The notes under the pieces are model-generated. The model had not been told where the DNA came from and searched no databases. It worked only from the letters and a program-made list of their open reading frames with translations. The translations under genes were made by a program, and so were the position numbers. A stretch of 35,567 nt of DNA from Pirellulales bacterium (GTDB taxonomy: Bacteria > Planctomycetota > Planctomycetia > Pirellulales > Lacipirellulaceae), in contig JAFGFZ010000072.1 of NCBI GenBank assembly GCA_016930815.1, positions 1 through 35,567 of the forward strand. Reading direction: 5' to 3'. Position 1 is the first letter of the stretch. The number at the start of each line of letters is the position of its first letter. Positions 8,194 through 16,914 of this stretch are shown here, piece by piece.

Positions 8194-9708
8194 CTATCTT
8201 CCATTGCCGCTGGGGACAACTGCCAAGTGCCTTCTGCGGAGACGTGGAACCGATACCAGAACCGGCAGTTCCAGCTCTTCCTCGACGTCTTGGGGTGTTT
8301 CGAGGTGCCTGTTGAACGCGTCGCACGCCAAGGCTAAACCCAATCCCCCGAAGAGTCCTGCCAACAGGCCAAATGCCAGCAACAGAGCCCTGCGCGGCCG
8401 GATAGGCTGCGGCTCGTAGCTGGCCGATTGGATAACGCTGATATTCGAGATCCGCTCGGTCTCCATGGCTTGGTCAATGACCGATTGTTCGAGGTTCGTA
8501 GCATAAGTCCGATAGCTGGCCTGCTTTAATTCAATCTCACGCTCGAGCCTGGTAATCTGAACTTCGTGCTCATTCAACGCGTTCAGCTCCTGCTCAGCCA
8601 CCGCCAATTGCTCTTGTAGCACCTCGGCCTTCGTCGTACAGGCCGCCACAGTGCGCTCTTCTTGCAACAAAATCTGCTCAGTCTGCTCGAACAACGGATT
8701 TTTGACCGTGGTGACTTGGGTACGATCCGGTTCCTGCTGATCGACAATCGCCTGGGCGGCCGCCAACTGCTGTTCGATCTGCTGCATGACGTGATGTTCT
8801 GGCGTATATTTGGTGGCTGCCTCCTCACGTCGGAGTTGTAGGGTGTACAGCTGATTTCGCATTTGGTCGGTTCCCTCGTTTCCAAAGCCGGCCGTCTGAT
8901 CAGCCTCTAAGCGTTCTGGCAAGCCGAGCAACTGGCTTCGTAAATGTTGTACAATGACATTCGATTCCGCCTTCAATCCCTCCGACTGAAGCAATTCATC
9001 TTTCAATCGGCTGACGCGGTCCACCAGGCTCTTGCGCTGGTCAATAAGCGATGCCAATCCGGTCCGTGTTTTGAGTTCGCGAAGTTCATCCTCCTTCTTG
9101 TTCAATTCATCGCGAAGGCGCGCTGTCTGTTCCGCAAAGAAATCGACGGCTCCCCGGGGCCGGTTGAGTCGTGCGTGCTCGGCCTGGTACAGGTCCAGCC
9201 ACTTTGCAACGATGGACCGAGAATAATCTGGTGAGAAACTTTCACAGGAGATCTTGATAACATTCGACTTGCTCACTGGCATGACCGTAATTCGCTCGCC
9301 GAGCCATTGAATTGCCTCTTCGCGCGGGTCCGGGACCGCTGACTTCTCACCACCGGAGTTCTTCCCGCGATCCAGGACCATCTCTGGTCCTAAGGCATCG
9401 ACGACTTTTTCGGCCATCATCCGGCTCTGAAGCACCTCGACAATGGAATTGATCTCGTTCTCGCGCGACTGGGAGATGGCAACAACTGGCTGTTGTCCGA
9501 ACGTTGCTGCTGTGGGGTCAAGCGTTGCGTTCTCGCGCCCGAGCCTCACGAGCAGCTTGCCTTCCGACTGGTACGACTTTGGTAGCAGAAATGCCGCAGC
9601 CGCGACGGAGCCAGTAATGAGCAGGAAGAATGCCAACGCCTTCTTCCGCTGATACAACAGCACCCGGCGAATATCGGCCATTGGGGTTGATGATTTGGCT
9701 GATATCAT
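8194..9708 (-). CDS. Polysaccharide co-polymerase, Wzz/GumC family
   Basis: Inner-membrane chain-length regulator for EPS export. The 504-residue protein has a short cytoplasmic N-terminus and TM1 (about residues 26-43, FFLLITGSVAAAAFLL). The Wzz domain follows with YQSEGKLLVRLGRE. The long periplasmic part contains coiled coils (about 195-260 and 340-420) and a GNVR-type segment, LEREIELKQASYRTYATNLEQS. The proline-rich PQPIRPRRALLLAFGL enters TM2 (about 450-470). The protein then has only a short cytoplasmic tail, so there is no fused kinase domain. The separate CpsD-like protein at 10280 could be its cytoplasmic partner. GAGG about 9 bases before ATG 9708 supports the start. It is divergently transcribed from the rest of the EPS assembly genes. 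Confidence 0.92.
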   Translation of the reverse strand: MISAKSSTPMADIRRVLLYQRKKALAFFLLITGSVAAAAFLLPKSYQSEGKLLVRLGRENATLDPTAATFGQQPVVAISQSRENEINSIVEVLQSRMMAEKVVDALGPEMVLDRGKNSGGEKSAVPDPREEAIQWLGERITVMPVSKSNVIKISCESFSPDYSRSIVAKWLDLYQAEHARLNRPRGAVDFFAEQTARLRDELNKKEDELRELKTRTGLASLIDQRKSLVDRVSRLKDELLQSEGLKAESNVIVQHLRSQLLGLPERLEADQTAGFGNEGTDQMRNQLYTLQLRREEAATKYTPEHHVMQQIEQQLAAAQAIVDQQEPDRTQVTTVKNPLFEQTEQILLQEERTVAACTTKAEVLQEQLAVAEQELNALNEHEVQITRLEREIELKQASYRTYATNLEQSVIDQAMETERISNISVIQSASYEPQPIRPRRALLLAFGLLAGLFGGLGLALACDAFNRHLETPQDVEEELELPVLVSVPRLRRRHLAVVPSGNGR

Positions 9709-10279
9709 GGGCCCAACCTCGAATGGTGAATTACGATCGATGGAAAAACGTTTTGCCAGTGCAAGATGTCAAGTGGGAGTGCTCGGCGATAGGGTTCTAA
9801 GAGATTTTGGCGAGAACAAGGCAGCTGACGATGGAACTCACTTCATTCTAAAAGGGAGTCGACAATACTGCAAATGACGGGCATACCATCCTTACGCTTC
9901 CGGATCGTTTCTTCCGCCGGCATCACCCTAGTCTCTGGACAATGTCGGAAAACACCGAACGAACCAATCTTTCCGGGGCCACACCCATTACCTTCCCCGG
10001 CCGGGGTGCCATGTTTTCGGAGATTTTGCTTGCGTGGGCCTCCAGGAAGAATTACCATGAGAATTGCGGTTCTGATGTCGTGGAAACGGTGTCGAGCCGC
10101 TCTATCCTCGGATTAGAGCGAGGCGTCGTTGTCTGCCATGAGCACGCAATCCTCGCACGCACGGCACCAATCCTTCTCTGGAGTTATTCCGCCGTCATCC
10201 CAGACATAAGGGCCGAGTGCCGTGGAGGCGGGGTGAGTTCCATTCATCATGATTCGCGGGACCGAAATGGGCTCTTTCA
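9709..10279. other. 571-base divergent spacer between wzz-like and cpsD-like genes
   Basis: This must hold promoters for both diverging transcripts. I see no convincing -35/-10 pair, no clear inverted repeat and no RNA gene. A 113-codon frame (9942-10283, listed separately) fills more than half of it. Confidence 0.5.
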
Positions 10280-10283
10280 ATGA
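9942..10283 (+). CDS. Possible small protein coupled to the cpsD-like gene
   Basis: A 113-codon frame whose TGA (10281-10283) overlaps the ATG of the next gene (10280) as ATGA. The same coupling is used by several gene pairs in this locus. The next gene lacks a Shine-Dalgarno sequence, which fits coupled translation. The N-terminus (MSENTERTNLSGATPITFPG) reads like a normal cytoplasmic protein and codon use is unremarkable. I recognise no family, motif, signal peptide or membrane segment, and there is no clear ribosome binding site before ATG 9942. It could be a chance frame in a leader region. Confidence 0.3.
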   Translation: MSENTERTNLSGATPITFPGRGAMFSEILLAWASRKNYHENCGSDVVETVSSRSILGLERGVVVCHEHAILARTAPILLWSYSAVIPDIRAECRGGGVSSIHHDSRDRNGLFQ

Positions 10284-10975
10284 TTGTTGAGACAGAAACC
10301 AAGCAAACACAAGAGCAGTTTGCCAAGACTTCTTATTATGAGTCGGATGTCAGCCTCTACTGCAGGGAGTTGTTGCGGGCAATTCCATGGCCCCAGAGCG
10401 GAATGGCCAGCCCAGATCGCGCGTTGGGAATCACGAGTGTTTCCCGTGGCGAGGGCGCGAGCACGATCGCCGCGCACCTTGCAGCGACGGCGGCCTCGTG
10501 CAATGAAGACCCGGTGCTGCTGATTGATTTCGATTTGACGTGTCCGGCCGTTCATCGCTTGTTTGGAGTGCCCTCTGTTCCCGGATTGGCATGTCTCTTG
10601 GACGAGCGCCATCAAGGTCGGTGCCTCGTTCAGCGTTCACCCTACACAAACCTTTCGATCCTCTCCGCTGGTGAAGTGAATGGCAGTCCGGCCAAGGTGT
10701 ACCATGCAGCCACCCTACCGATGCTATTGCGGGAGATCGTCAGCAACTTTGCCCTGACTATCTTCGACATGCCGCCAGTAGAGCAATCCAGTTACCTAAC
10801 CCCACTAAGCGGATTGATCGACGGCGTTGTGCTCGTCGTCGAGGCACGGCGGGTCAAACGGCAGGCTGCGTTAACCGCAATAGACCTGCTCAACCGCATG
10901 GACCTACCGATTTTGGGAACCGTCTTTAACAAGAGGAGACAACGCCTGCCGGATTGGCTGCGTGCCGGATCGTAG
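10280..10975 (+). CDS. CpsD/CapB-like P-loop protein with altered Walker A
   Basis: The 231-residue protein belongs to the cytoplasmic partner family of Wzz/GumC proteins (BY-kinase / MinD-like fold). It has the Walker A region ITSVSRGEGASTIAAHLA (51-68), Walker A' VLLIDFDLTCPAVHRLFG (79-96) and Walker B LTIFDMPPV (159-167), then DGVVLVVEARRVKR and ILGTVFNK typical of the family. Two features are unusual. The P-loop lysine is replaced by Ala (GEGAST instead of GEGKST), and the C-terminus (RRQRLPDWLRAGS) has no tyrosine cluster. It may therefore bind nucleotide weakly and not act as an autophosphorylating tyrosine kinase, serving instead as a structural regulator of the co-polymerase. Variant GEGxST loops occur in other EPS proteins. 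No Shine-Dalgarno precedes ATG 10280. Confidence 0.85.
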   Translation: MIVETETKQTQEQFAKTSYYESDVSLYCRELLRAIPWPQSGMASPDRALGITSVSRGEGASTIAAHLAATAASCNEDPVLLIDFDLTCPAVHRLFGVPSVPGLACLLDERHQGRCLVQRSPYTNLSILSAGEVNGSPAKVYHAATLPMLLREIVSNFALTIFDMPPVEQSSYLTPLSGLIDGVVLVVEARRVKRQAALTAIDLLNRMDLPILGTVFNKRRQRLPDWLRAGS

Positions 10976-10987
10976 GAGCCAATGATT

Positions 10988-11134
10988 ATGTTCCAGGTCC
11001 GGATCATGAAGTCGCCGAGTGAGGCCATCGAGTTGTTCTCCGTGCGGTGTCTATGGCTCTGGAACGTATTGAAGAGCGACCGTTTACCACGCTTGTCACT
11101 TTCCCTGTTCATGATTTTTGGGCGAAAAAAGTGA
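10988..11134 (+). CDS. Possible 48-residue ORF after the cpsD-like gene
   Basis: AGGAG overlapping the stop of the previous gene (10974-10978) is spaced 9 bases from ATG 10988, an ideal ribosome site. The frame encodes a short basic peptide (FQVRIMKSPSEAIELFSVRC near the start, ending FMIFGRKK) with no recognisable family. An ATG two codons earlier is in frame. It may be a real small gene, a fragment, or chance. The remaining bases up to 11217 show nothing else. Confidence 0.22.
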   Translation: MFQVRIMKSPSEAIELFSVRCLWLWNVLKSDRLPRLSLSLFMIFGRKK

Positions 11135-11217
11135 TCCCGGCCCATAAGGAGCATGAAGAACATTCTCCTAGCAGGAATTGATTTCTTGGAATCGGCATTC
11201 AGCTCAGTGAGACTCCT

Positions 11218-12237
11218 ATGACACAATCCGATTGCCATCCATGGCAGCGGCAAAACTCGCATCAGACGGGATTCCCGGTACTGATTCCGGGGGCACTATA
11301 CCAGTTGTACGATTCGGCCGGGTACTGGGATGGACTGCAGTTTTATCTGCCGAATCACCGACTGGTCCATTTCCGCCGCCGTCTGGCGTCGATCATGGTA
11401 ACACCCCTAACCTGGCTGCTGGGCAGCCGAGCCGATCAGCTGTTTGGTATCCTGATGTATCACCGTGTTGTCCAGCCAATCCCATCCATCGCTTTGCCCA
11501 GGGAAAGCGTGACGACAAGGCGGTTTCGGCAGCAGATGCAAGGATTGCTTTCCTGGGGCTACCGACCTTGGCCCCTTCGAAAGATTCTCGATTACCACAA
11601 CGCGGGGCGATCCATTCCACCGAAGACGTTTCTGGTGACGTTCGACGATGGTTACGAATGTATCTACCACGAGGCTTGGCCGATTCTTAGGGAACTGGCT
11701 GTTCCCGCCACCGTTTTCGTAACCACGGCATACCTCGATACCGACCACCCACTTTCCTCGGACCGCTGGGCAAAGGAGAACGCAGAACGGTCTCCTGCCA
11801 TCTGGTGGCGGTCCTTGTCGACAGAACAATGTGCAAAGATGCAGGCCAGTGGCCTCATCGAATTGGGGAGCCACTCCCACACCCATGCCGATTTCCGCAC
11901 ACGGCCGGAGGCCTTGCGAGCTGATCTACAGACCTCCTTGGGTGTTTTGCGAGATCGCTTCCGTTTGAGGGATGCCACATTTGCATTTCCCTTCGGCCAC
12001 TGCGAGGCTGCCCTGGCGAAGGCAGCGCAGCAGGCGGGGATGCTCTGCGCTCTGACTGTGGAAAGTGAATTGGTGGATCCGCGAAGCAATCCGTTCACTT
12101 GGGGCCGCTTCGCGGTCGAATCATACGACACAGCGGCGACTCTGGCGACGAAACTGGGTGGCTGGTATAGCCTGGCGCAAAACGCTTGGTATCGTCTTAG
12201 GCGATTGAATCCCAAAAGCGGCCGAGGGCATCCATGA
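11218..12237 (+). CDS. Polysaccharide deacetylase (NodB/CE4 family)
   Basis: Metal-dependent deacetylase that would remove N- or O-acetyl groups from sugars of the EPS or its precursor. In the 339-residue protein the NodB domain starts with ILMYHRVV (78-85). The catalytic base motif TFDDGYE lies at 141-147 (Asp143-Asp144). The metal histidines follow in ELGSHSHTHADF (His219, His223), then FAFPFGH and WGRFAVESYD near the end. The first 60 residues are not part of the domain and contain no clear signal peptide; an internal ATG at 11395 is an alternative start. The stop overlaps the flippase ATG (ATGA at 12234-12237), so the two are translationally coupled. Absence of a signal peptide suggests it acts on lipid-linked units on the inner face, or that the start is misplaced. 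Confidence 0.88.
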   Translation: MTQSDCHPWQRQNSHQTGFPVLIPGALYQLYDSAGYWDGLQFYLPNHRLVHFRRRLASIMVTPLTWLLGSRADQLFGILMYHRVVQPIPSIALPRESVTTRRFRQQMQGLLSWGYRPWPLRKILDYHNAGRSIPPKTFLVTFDDGYECIYHEAWPILRELAVPATVFVTTAYLDTDHPLSSDRWAKENAERSPAIWWRSLSTEQCAKMQASGLIELGSHSHTHADFRTRPEALRADLQTSLGVLRDRFRLRDATFAFPFGHCEAALAKAAQQAGMLCALTVESELVDPRSNPFTWGRFAVESYDTAATLATKLGGWYSLAQNAWYRLRRLNPKSGRGHP

Positions 12238-13607
12238 AAACCTGCCCCTCCACTCTCTGCAAAGAAGCCGTACCGGACAGTGGCTTCGGCCGGTGGGCGT
12301 GCCGCCTGGTGCACCCTGTGTCTACGATCATCAGTGGCCACTCGGCATTCAAGGGAATTTTATCGGTGGCAGATCAGGGAGTGGTTAGCGCAACGAGCTT
12401 CCTGACCAGCATTATTGTCGCTCGTACGACATCCCGTGAAGACCTGGGGATTTACTATCTTGCGTTGACTTTATTCATCCTGGCTCGCGGTGTCCAGACC
12501 CAGATCATAACGGCACCCTACGTTGTCTATTGCCCGCATCGGCAGAGGGAAATGATAACTACCTACACCGGGAGCGTGATCGTCCACCAACTCATCTATG
12601 CCATCTTGGCAACAATCTGCCTAATCGCCTTGGGACAGGCAATGCAACTAGGATTCGGATTCCAGGCGCTAGCGCCAACCATATGGATCCTTATGCCAGC
12701 CATGCCGGCCATCCTGATACGTGAATTCCATCGTCACTATTCGATCAGCCACCTGAAAATCGTGAGGGCCTTGATTCTCGATGGAATGACTTCCCTGTTG
12801 CAGTTGAGCCTTTTGTTCTTGCTATGGTATTACAGCAAAATCTCCGTTGCCGGCGTGTTTGCCGTGATGGGCATGGCAGCTGCCATCATCAGCTTGGAGT
12901 GGTTTTTTCAGCGGCGGGAGCGTTGGTGCATCGCATGGTCGCAGGTAGCTGCTGATTGGAAAAACAACTGGCACTTCGGCCGCTGGGCTCTTGGAAGCCA
13001 TTTGGCCGGCTGTTCCACTCCTTATATTATGCCATGGATCTTGGCCACCGTATCCGGAGAAGGGGCCACCGGCCTGTATTGTGCCTGCGGAACGTTAGTC
13101 GGTGTGGCGAATGTCTTGGTTATCGGCATGACAAACTACCTCACCCCGAACGCCCGCAGAGCCTTTATCAGCGGCGGGAAAGCAACACTATGCCGTTTGC
13201 TCGGTAAGGCCGCCGTGGTCTTTGGCGTCCCCGTAGGCGCTTTCTGCCTGCTCTCCGTGATTGCGGGAGAATACCTGATTGTGTTCGTCTACGGCCCCCA
13301 CTTCGCAGGAGGAGGGCCGATCCTGACGGTCTTGATGCTCAGCTTATTGGTCACCAGCATCCAAATCGTTGCCGGCAACGGCCTGTGGGCCATGGAACGA
13401 CCGCAGGCCACGCTTCTCCCCGATACCTCCTCCCTTGCCATTACACTCGGAACAGCCGCTCTGCTTGTCGGTCCCTTGGGCCCGATAGGTGCAGCCTTAG
13501 CCGGCCTCGCCGGATCGATAACCGGCGCTGCGATGAAACTGTTTACTTTATTGTGGTTGATTCGATCTTTGCCAAAGGATCCAGCCCTGAATTGCAACGA
13601 GCCATGA
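12234..13607 (+). CDS. Polysaccharide flippase, Wzx/MATE-like
   Basis: Probable lipid-linked oligosaccharide flippase that moves repeat units across the inner membrane. The 457-residue protein is very hydrophobic, with about 12 predicted helices. It opens with a family-like first helix region ILSVADQGVVSATSFLTSII and TSREDLGIYYLALTLF, matching the polysaccharide biosynthesis protein group. The central basic loop (FFQRRERW) and later KAAVVFGVPVGAFCLLSVIAGEYL fit the usual two-half arrangement. The first 35 residues are hydrophilic and extra. GAGGG before ATG 12234 supports the start. It overlaps the deacetylase gene upstream and the polymerase gene downstream by 4 bases each, so all three are one translation unit. 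The flippase class is well supported; the substrate is unknown. Confidence 0.88.
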   Translation: MKTCPSTLCKEAVPDSGFGRWACRLVHPVSTIISGHSAFKGILSVADQGVVSATSFLTSIIVARTTSREDLGIYYLALTLFILARGVQTQIITAPYVVYCPHRQREMITTYTGSVIVHQLIYAILATICLIALGQAMQLGFGFQALAPTIWILMPAMPAILIREFHRHYSISHLKIVRALILDGMTSLLQLSLLFLLWYYSKISVAGVFAVMGMAAAIISLEWFFQRRERWCIAWSQVAADWKNNWHFGRWALGSHLAGCSTPYIMPWILATVSGEGATGLYCACGTLVGVANVLVIGMTNYLTPNARRAFISGGKATLCRLLGKAAVVFGVPVGAFCLLSVIAGEYLIVFVYGPHFAGGGPILTVLMLSLLVTSIQIVAGNGLWAMERPQATLLPDTSSLAITLGTAALLVGPLGPIGAALAGLAGSITGAAMKLFTLLWLIRSLPKDPALNCNEP

Positions 13608-14914
13608 AACAACCGGAATCCAGTACGATGGCAAACTCCAGCGCAAGCCGGCTGACCCTGGGACTTGCGGTCGTTGTCCTTGGTATCGTGTTTTTCGTGA
13701 CTGAGCACGATCTCAAAAGGTCGAGCCTCGAATCACCTTCTGTCACTACGGAGGAAATGGAGAACGCTGTAAGAACCGGCACTGTGTTGAGGCAAGTAGG
13801 GTTTCTCCTAGTTGCCACGATGGGGCTGTTCTTCCTCCTGCGCCGCCAAGGCTACCTCTTTTATTTCACCGATCCACTCTCTTGGCTATTGATGCTTTAT
13901 CTGACCTGGTGTGTCGCAAGTCTTACCTGGTCGATGGACACGGTATTAACCGCGAAACGAGTCATCGTCTTGGGCTGTTGCTGTCTCGGCGCACTTGGGC
14001 TTGCCCGACAGTTTTCACCGTGCCAATTACATATCCTCGCTACGACGGTTTTGGCAGGATACGTTACACTAGGTATTGTAGTGGAAATCGCGATGGGTGC
14101 ATTCCAGCCATGGTCTACCGCGTATCGGTTTGCCGGGACAGTGCATCCGAATACGCAAGGCGTGTACTGCGCCGTGCTCTGTCTAGCCGCCGCCACCGCA
14201 TTATTCGATGGTCGCTCCTTCAGCAGAAACCTTTCAGCACTCATTCTGTTTGCTGCAGTGGCCGTGCTACTGGTCTTCACCAGATCGCGAACGGCATGCG
14301 CGGGACTGGCCATTACCTTGGCTTTCCTGGTCTTAATGCGGGTTAGAGCAAAAGTGAGGATCCTTATCGCTGTCACCGGAATATGCATCCTCTGCACCGT
14401 CTTGTGCGGTGTCGAACTTGCGAGCGCCGTATGGGGACCTCGCCCAGCACGCCAATTGGCCACAGCCGTCCTGCTCGGAAGAACCGAAAAACTTGAATCT
14501 CTCACGGGTCGGATTCCACTGTGGCGCGAATTGTCATCGTATGTCATCGAGCGGCCCTGGCTGGGTTATGGCTACGGCACATTCTGGAGTCCTGACCACA
14601 TTAGAAAGGTCTCCACAACCTCCGAATGGACGATCAATTCAGCGCACTCATTGTATATGGAAGCGCTTCTCAATGTCGGATTGATTGGGACAGGTCTGCT
14701 CCTGACAGCAGTGGTGGTGGCAACGTGGCGCCTCGCCAGACAGTCCCTGGTAAGCGATGGAAGTGGCTACGCGTTTCTAGCAAGCCTTCAGGTGTTCGGC
14801 ATGGTGACGGGATTACTTGAGTCGGGATTCCTCCAACCGAGGTTCATACCTTTGGTAGCCGCGTCCGGATTGGCGCACGCCGCATTTTGCTCGAGGAGAC
14901 CTGCAACATCATGA
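13604..14914 (+). CDS. O-antigen ligase/polymerase family protein (Wzy-like)
   Basis: Membrane protein that probably polymerises EPS repeat units on the periplasmic face. It has 436 residues and about 10-12 hydrophobic helices. The Wzy_C signature is present: FTRSRTACAGLAITL, then after a periplasmic loop LTGRIPLWRELSSYVIERPW, LGYGYGTFW and NSAHSLYMEALLNVGLIGT, where the Arg and His are the conserved family positions. The frame is open further upstream inside the flippase gene, but ATG 13604 with the ATGA overlap is by far the best start. The stop again overlaps the next ATG (14911). A polymerase rather than a ligase is inferred from the Wzx/Wzz partners and the lack of lipid A context. Confidence 0.88.
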   Translation: MKQPESSTMANSSASRLTLGLAVVVLGIVFFVTEHDLKRSSLESPSVTTEEMENAVRTGTVLRQVGFLLVATMGLFFLLRRQGYLFYFTDPLSWLLMLYLTWCVASLTWSMDTVLTAKRVIVLGCCCLGALGLARQFSPCQLHILATTVLAGYVTLGIVVEIAMGAFQPWSTAYRFAGTVHPNTQGVYCAVLCLAAATALFDGRSFSRNLSALILFAAVAVLLVFTRSRTACAGLAITLAFLVLMRVRAKVRILIAVTGICILCTVLCGVELASAVWGPRPARQLATAVLLGRTEKLESLTGRIPLWRELSSYVIERPWLGYGYGTFWSPDHIRKVSTTSEWTINSAHSLYMEALLNVGLIGTGLLLTAVVVATWRLARQSLVSDGSGYAFLASLQVFGMVTGLLESGFLQPRFIPLVAASGLAHAAFCSRRPATS

Positions 14915-15942
14915 TCGATATTGATGTCAGCATCGTCGTCTGCACTTACAACCGGGCCAAGCTCCTCCGAAGTGCCCTGGAAAGCCTAACAAAACTGCAT
15001 GTCGGGTCTCAGCTTCGGTACGAGATTGTGGTTGTCGACAACGGATCGACCGATGACACTGGGCGAGTGATCGAAGAGGCGGCACGGCAGACTACGGTAC
15101 CGGTATGTGGCATTCACGAGCCATGCGCGGGCGTGGCTTGTGCCAGAAACTGCGGAATACGCGTCGCGCGGGGTGCCTGGATCGCATTTTTCGATGATGA
15201 TCAAGTAGCCGAACCCGACTGGCTGTTGGAACTATTCACGATGGCCAAGCGGAAAGCCGCTCGCTGTGTTGGCGGACCGGTTCGGCTGGTCTTGCCGGAA
15301 ACAGTGTTGCACGAATTACCAAGGCTCTGCCGCCGACTACTCGGCGAGTCGGCAACGGTACGGGAACCTCGCAAGTTCGATCGCAAGTTATCTGCCGGGA
15401 CCGGCAATCTTTTGGTGCACCGTTCGATCTTCGAAGAAGTAGGCCTGTTTGATGAATCGCTGCACGAAGCCGGCGAGGATGCGGACTTCACCCGTCGTAT
15501 CCGGGCGGCAGGAATTGATGGTTGGTTCGCACCGTCAGCCGTGGTGCACCACGCGGTTCCGGGTTATCGCCTGAGCGACAGCTACTTTCGTTGGACCTCC
15601 ACGCGGATCGGGATGCACATTGCCCGGCATGAATGCGCGGAATGGGGGCGAGGCGGCTTCTGGATAATCGCTGCAGCGCGATTTGGCCAGGCGGCACTAC
15701 TGCATCTTCCGTCGTGGCTAGGGGGGCATCTGCTGCGGTCGCGAGCGGCCCTCCTCAAAGGGCGTTGCCTGCTCTGGCGCGCGCAAGGCTATTTCCGATA
15801 CATATTTTCACATAGGGTGCGTTCTCACAGCATTCAGAATCACGCCATGTCGCCATGGAACTTTCGCATGGAACGGAAACTCTTCCCGGAGGGCAAAGAG
15901 GAAAACAGGAGCCGGACGGAATCTGATCCTCAAGTCTTGTAG
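14911..15942 (+). CDS. Family 2 glycosyltransferase
   Basis: Cytoplasmic or membrane-associated inverting glycosyltransferase of GT-A fold that would add one sugar to the lipid-linked unit. The 343-residue protein starts with VSIVVCTYNRAKLLRSALES, followed by VVVDNGSTDDTG and the metal/nucleotide motif AFFDDDQVAEPDW (Asp95-97). GTGNLLVHRSIFEEVGLFDE and AGEDADFTRRIRAAG then mark the acceptor part with its catalytic ED. The C-terminal region has a hydrophobic patch and a basic tail. ATG 14911 overlaps the polymerase stop; a TTG at 14887 is also in frame and would add eight residues. It is the last gene of the overlapping set that begins with the deacetylase. Confidence 0.92.
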   Translation: MIDIDVSIVVCTYNRAKLLRSALESLTKLHVGSQLRYEIVVVDNGSTDDTGRVIEEAARQTTVPVCGIHEPCAGVACARNCGIRVARGAWIAFFDDDQVAEPDWLLELFTMAKRKAARCVGGPVRLVLPETVLHELPRLCRRLLGESATVREPRKFDRKLSAGTGNLLVHRSIFEEVGLFDESLHEAGEDADFTRRIRAAGIDGWFAPSAVVHHAVPGYRLSDSYFRWTSTRIGMHIARHECAEWGRGGFWIIAAARFGQAALLHLPSWLGGHLLRSRAALLKGRCLLWRAQGYFRYIFSHRVRSHSIQNHAMSPWNFRMERKLFPEGKEENRSRTESDPQVL

Positions 15943-15969
15943 TAACTACATGAATCTGGGAGACAAAAT

Positions 15970-16914
15970 TTGGACTCCACATTGGCTACACCCGAATGGC
16001 AGACATTTACAGAACACTACTGGCCGGTCAAGGCGGTACCTTTCGAATACGCGCCGCGTGGACCGAATGGGCCGATGCTTCGAGTGGTGTGTTACCTCAA
16101 CCGAAAGGGACGGCTGGTCCTGCCGCCCTATCAGCCACATCTACCTCTGGAATTTAAGCCGACTCCCACGGATGCGCCCTATCGCCTTCAACGGCAGTGG
16201 CTGGAGATTGCCCGGCTCTTCGTGGATGACATGATCTCGTACGGCATTCGGGGGGAAATGACGTTCTCACCGGTCGTAACAGATCCCCGGCCGTGGCTTT
16301 GGTCCTGGTTCCGCGTCTCGCCGCGATTCACCGATTTCATCAACTTTCCTTTTGCCATCGACGATACGGACTACCGTGTTCAACAGTTGGCCAACAAGGC
16401 GCAACAAGCGGGTTTTGTCTGCCGGATTGTCAGTCATCTCCCGGATGTGATGGTCTGTCTGAGGGGATCAGAGCAGAGGAGGGGATTGACTCATGCCATG
16501 ACGCTACAGGGCCTGGAAATGGCTCGTGAACTGCTGGGGCCGGAAGCCTTTCGCGCTTATGTATGCTACGCACCTGGCGGCGAGCCGGCCACAGGGCGGA
16601 TCGTGTTGCACCGGCCTGGAGGGCGAGCGTGCGACTGGCTGGCCGGAACGGTTGAGAAGCACCTGCACTCTGGCGCCACCCAGTTACTGATCTGGCACAT
16701 GTTCAATGATTTGCAAGAAGCCACAGCGATCGGCTACAACTCCTGCGGCGCCGATCGGAAAACAGTCGCTCACGCGAAGACAATGTGGGGCGGCCGCTTG
16801 ATGACCCAGTACAACGTCCGGGCATACGACTTCCCCTGCATGAAACATCAATTGGGCAACATGCTGCAGTACTTGAAGCGGCAAGCAGCCGTGCGAAAGG
16901 TGAAAAAACGATGA
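15970..16914 (+). CDS. GNAT/FemAB-like protein (module gene 1, copy B)
   Basis: This 314-residue paralogue of the product of 5845-6888 lies in the opposite orientation. Identical blocks include LPPYQPHLPL, DPRPW, SWF, PRFTDFI, IRG and AKTMWGGRLMTQY. The C-terminal half has the FemAB/GNAT-like features GEPATGRIVLHRPGGRACDW and HSGATQLLI. It lacks the C-terminal extension of copy A. The start is a TTG at 15970: GGGAG lies 7-8 bases upstream, the residues MDSTLA match the copy A start, and the next in-frame ATG is far inside the domain. It begins 27 bases after the GT2 stop, so it is likely in the same transcript. Retention of both copies with different ends suggests different acceptors, but that is inference. 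Confidence 0.75.
   Translation: MDSTLATPEWQTFTEHYWPVKAVPFEYAPRGPNGPMLRVVCYLNRKGRLVLPPYQPHLPLEFKPTPTDAPYRLQRQWLEIARLFVDDMISYGIRGEMTFSPVVTDPRPWLWSWFRVSPRFTDFINFPFAIDDTDYRVQQLANKAQQAGFVCRIVSHLPDVMVCLRGSEQRRGLTHAMTLQGLEMARELLGPEAFRAYVCYAPGGEPATGRIVLHRPGGRACDWLAGTVEKHLHSGATQLLIWHMFNDLQEATAIGYNSCGADRKTVAHAKTMWGGRLMTQYNVRAYDFPCMKHQLGNMLQYLKRQAAVRKVKKR

Noticed and set aside
13385-13603. Upstream extension of the polymerase frame into the flippase gene
   Set aside because: The ATGA overlap at 13604 matches neighbouring gene junctions, and the extension overlaps clear flippase coding sequence.
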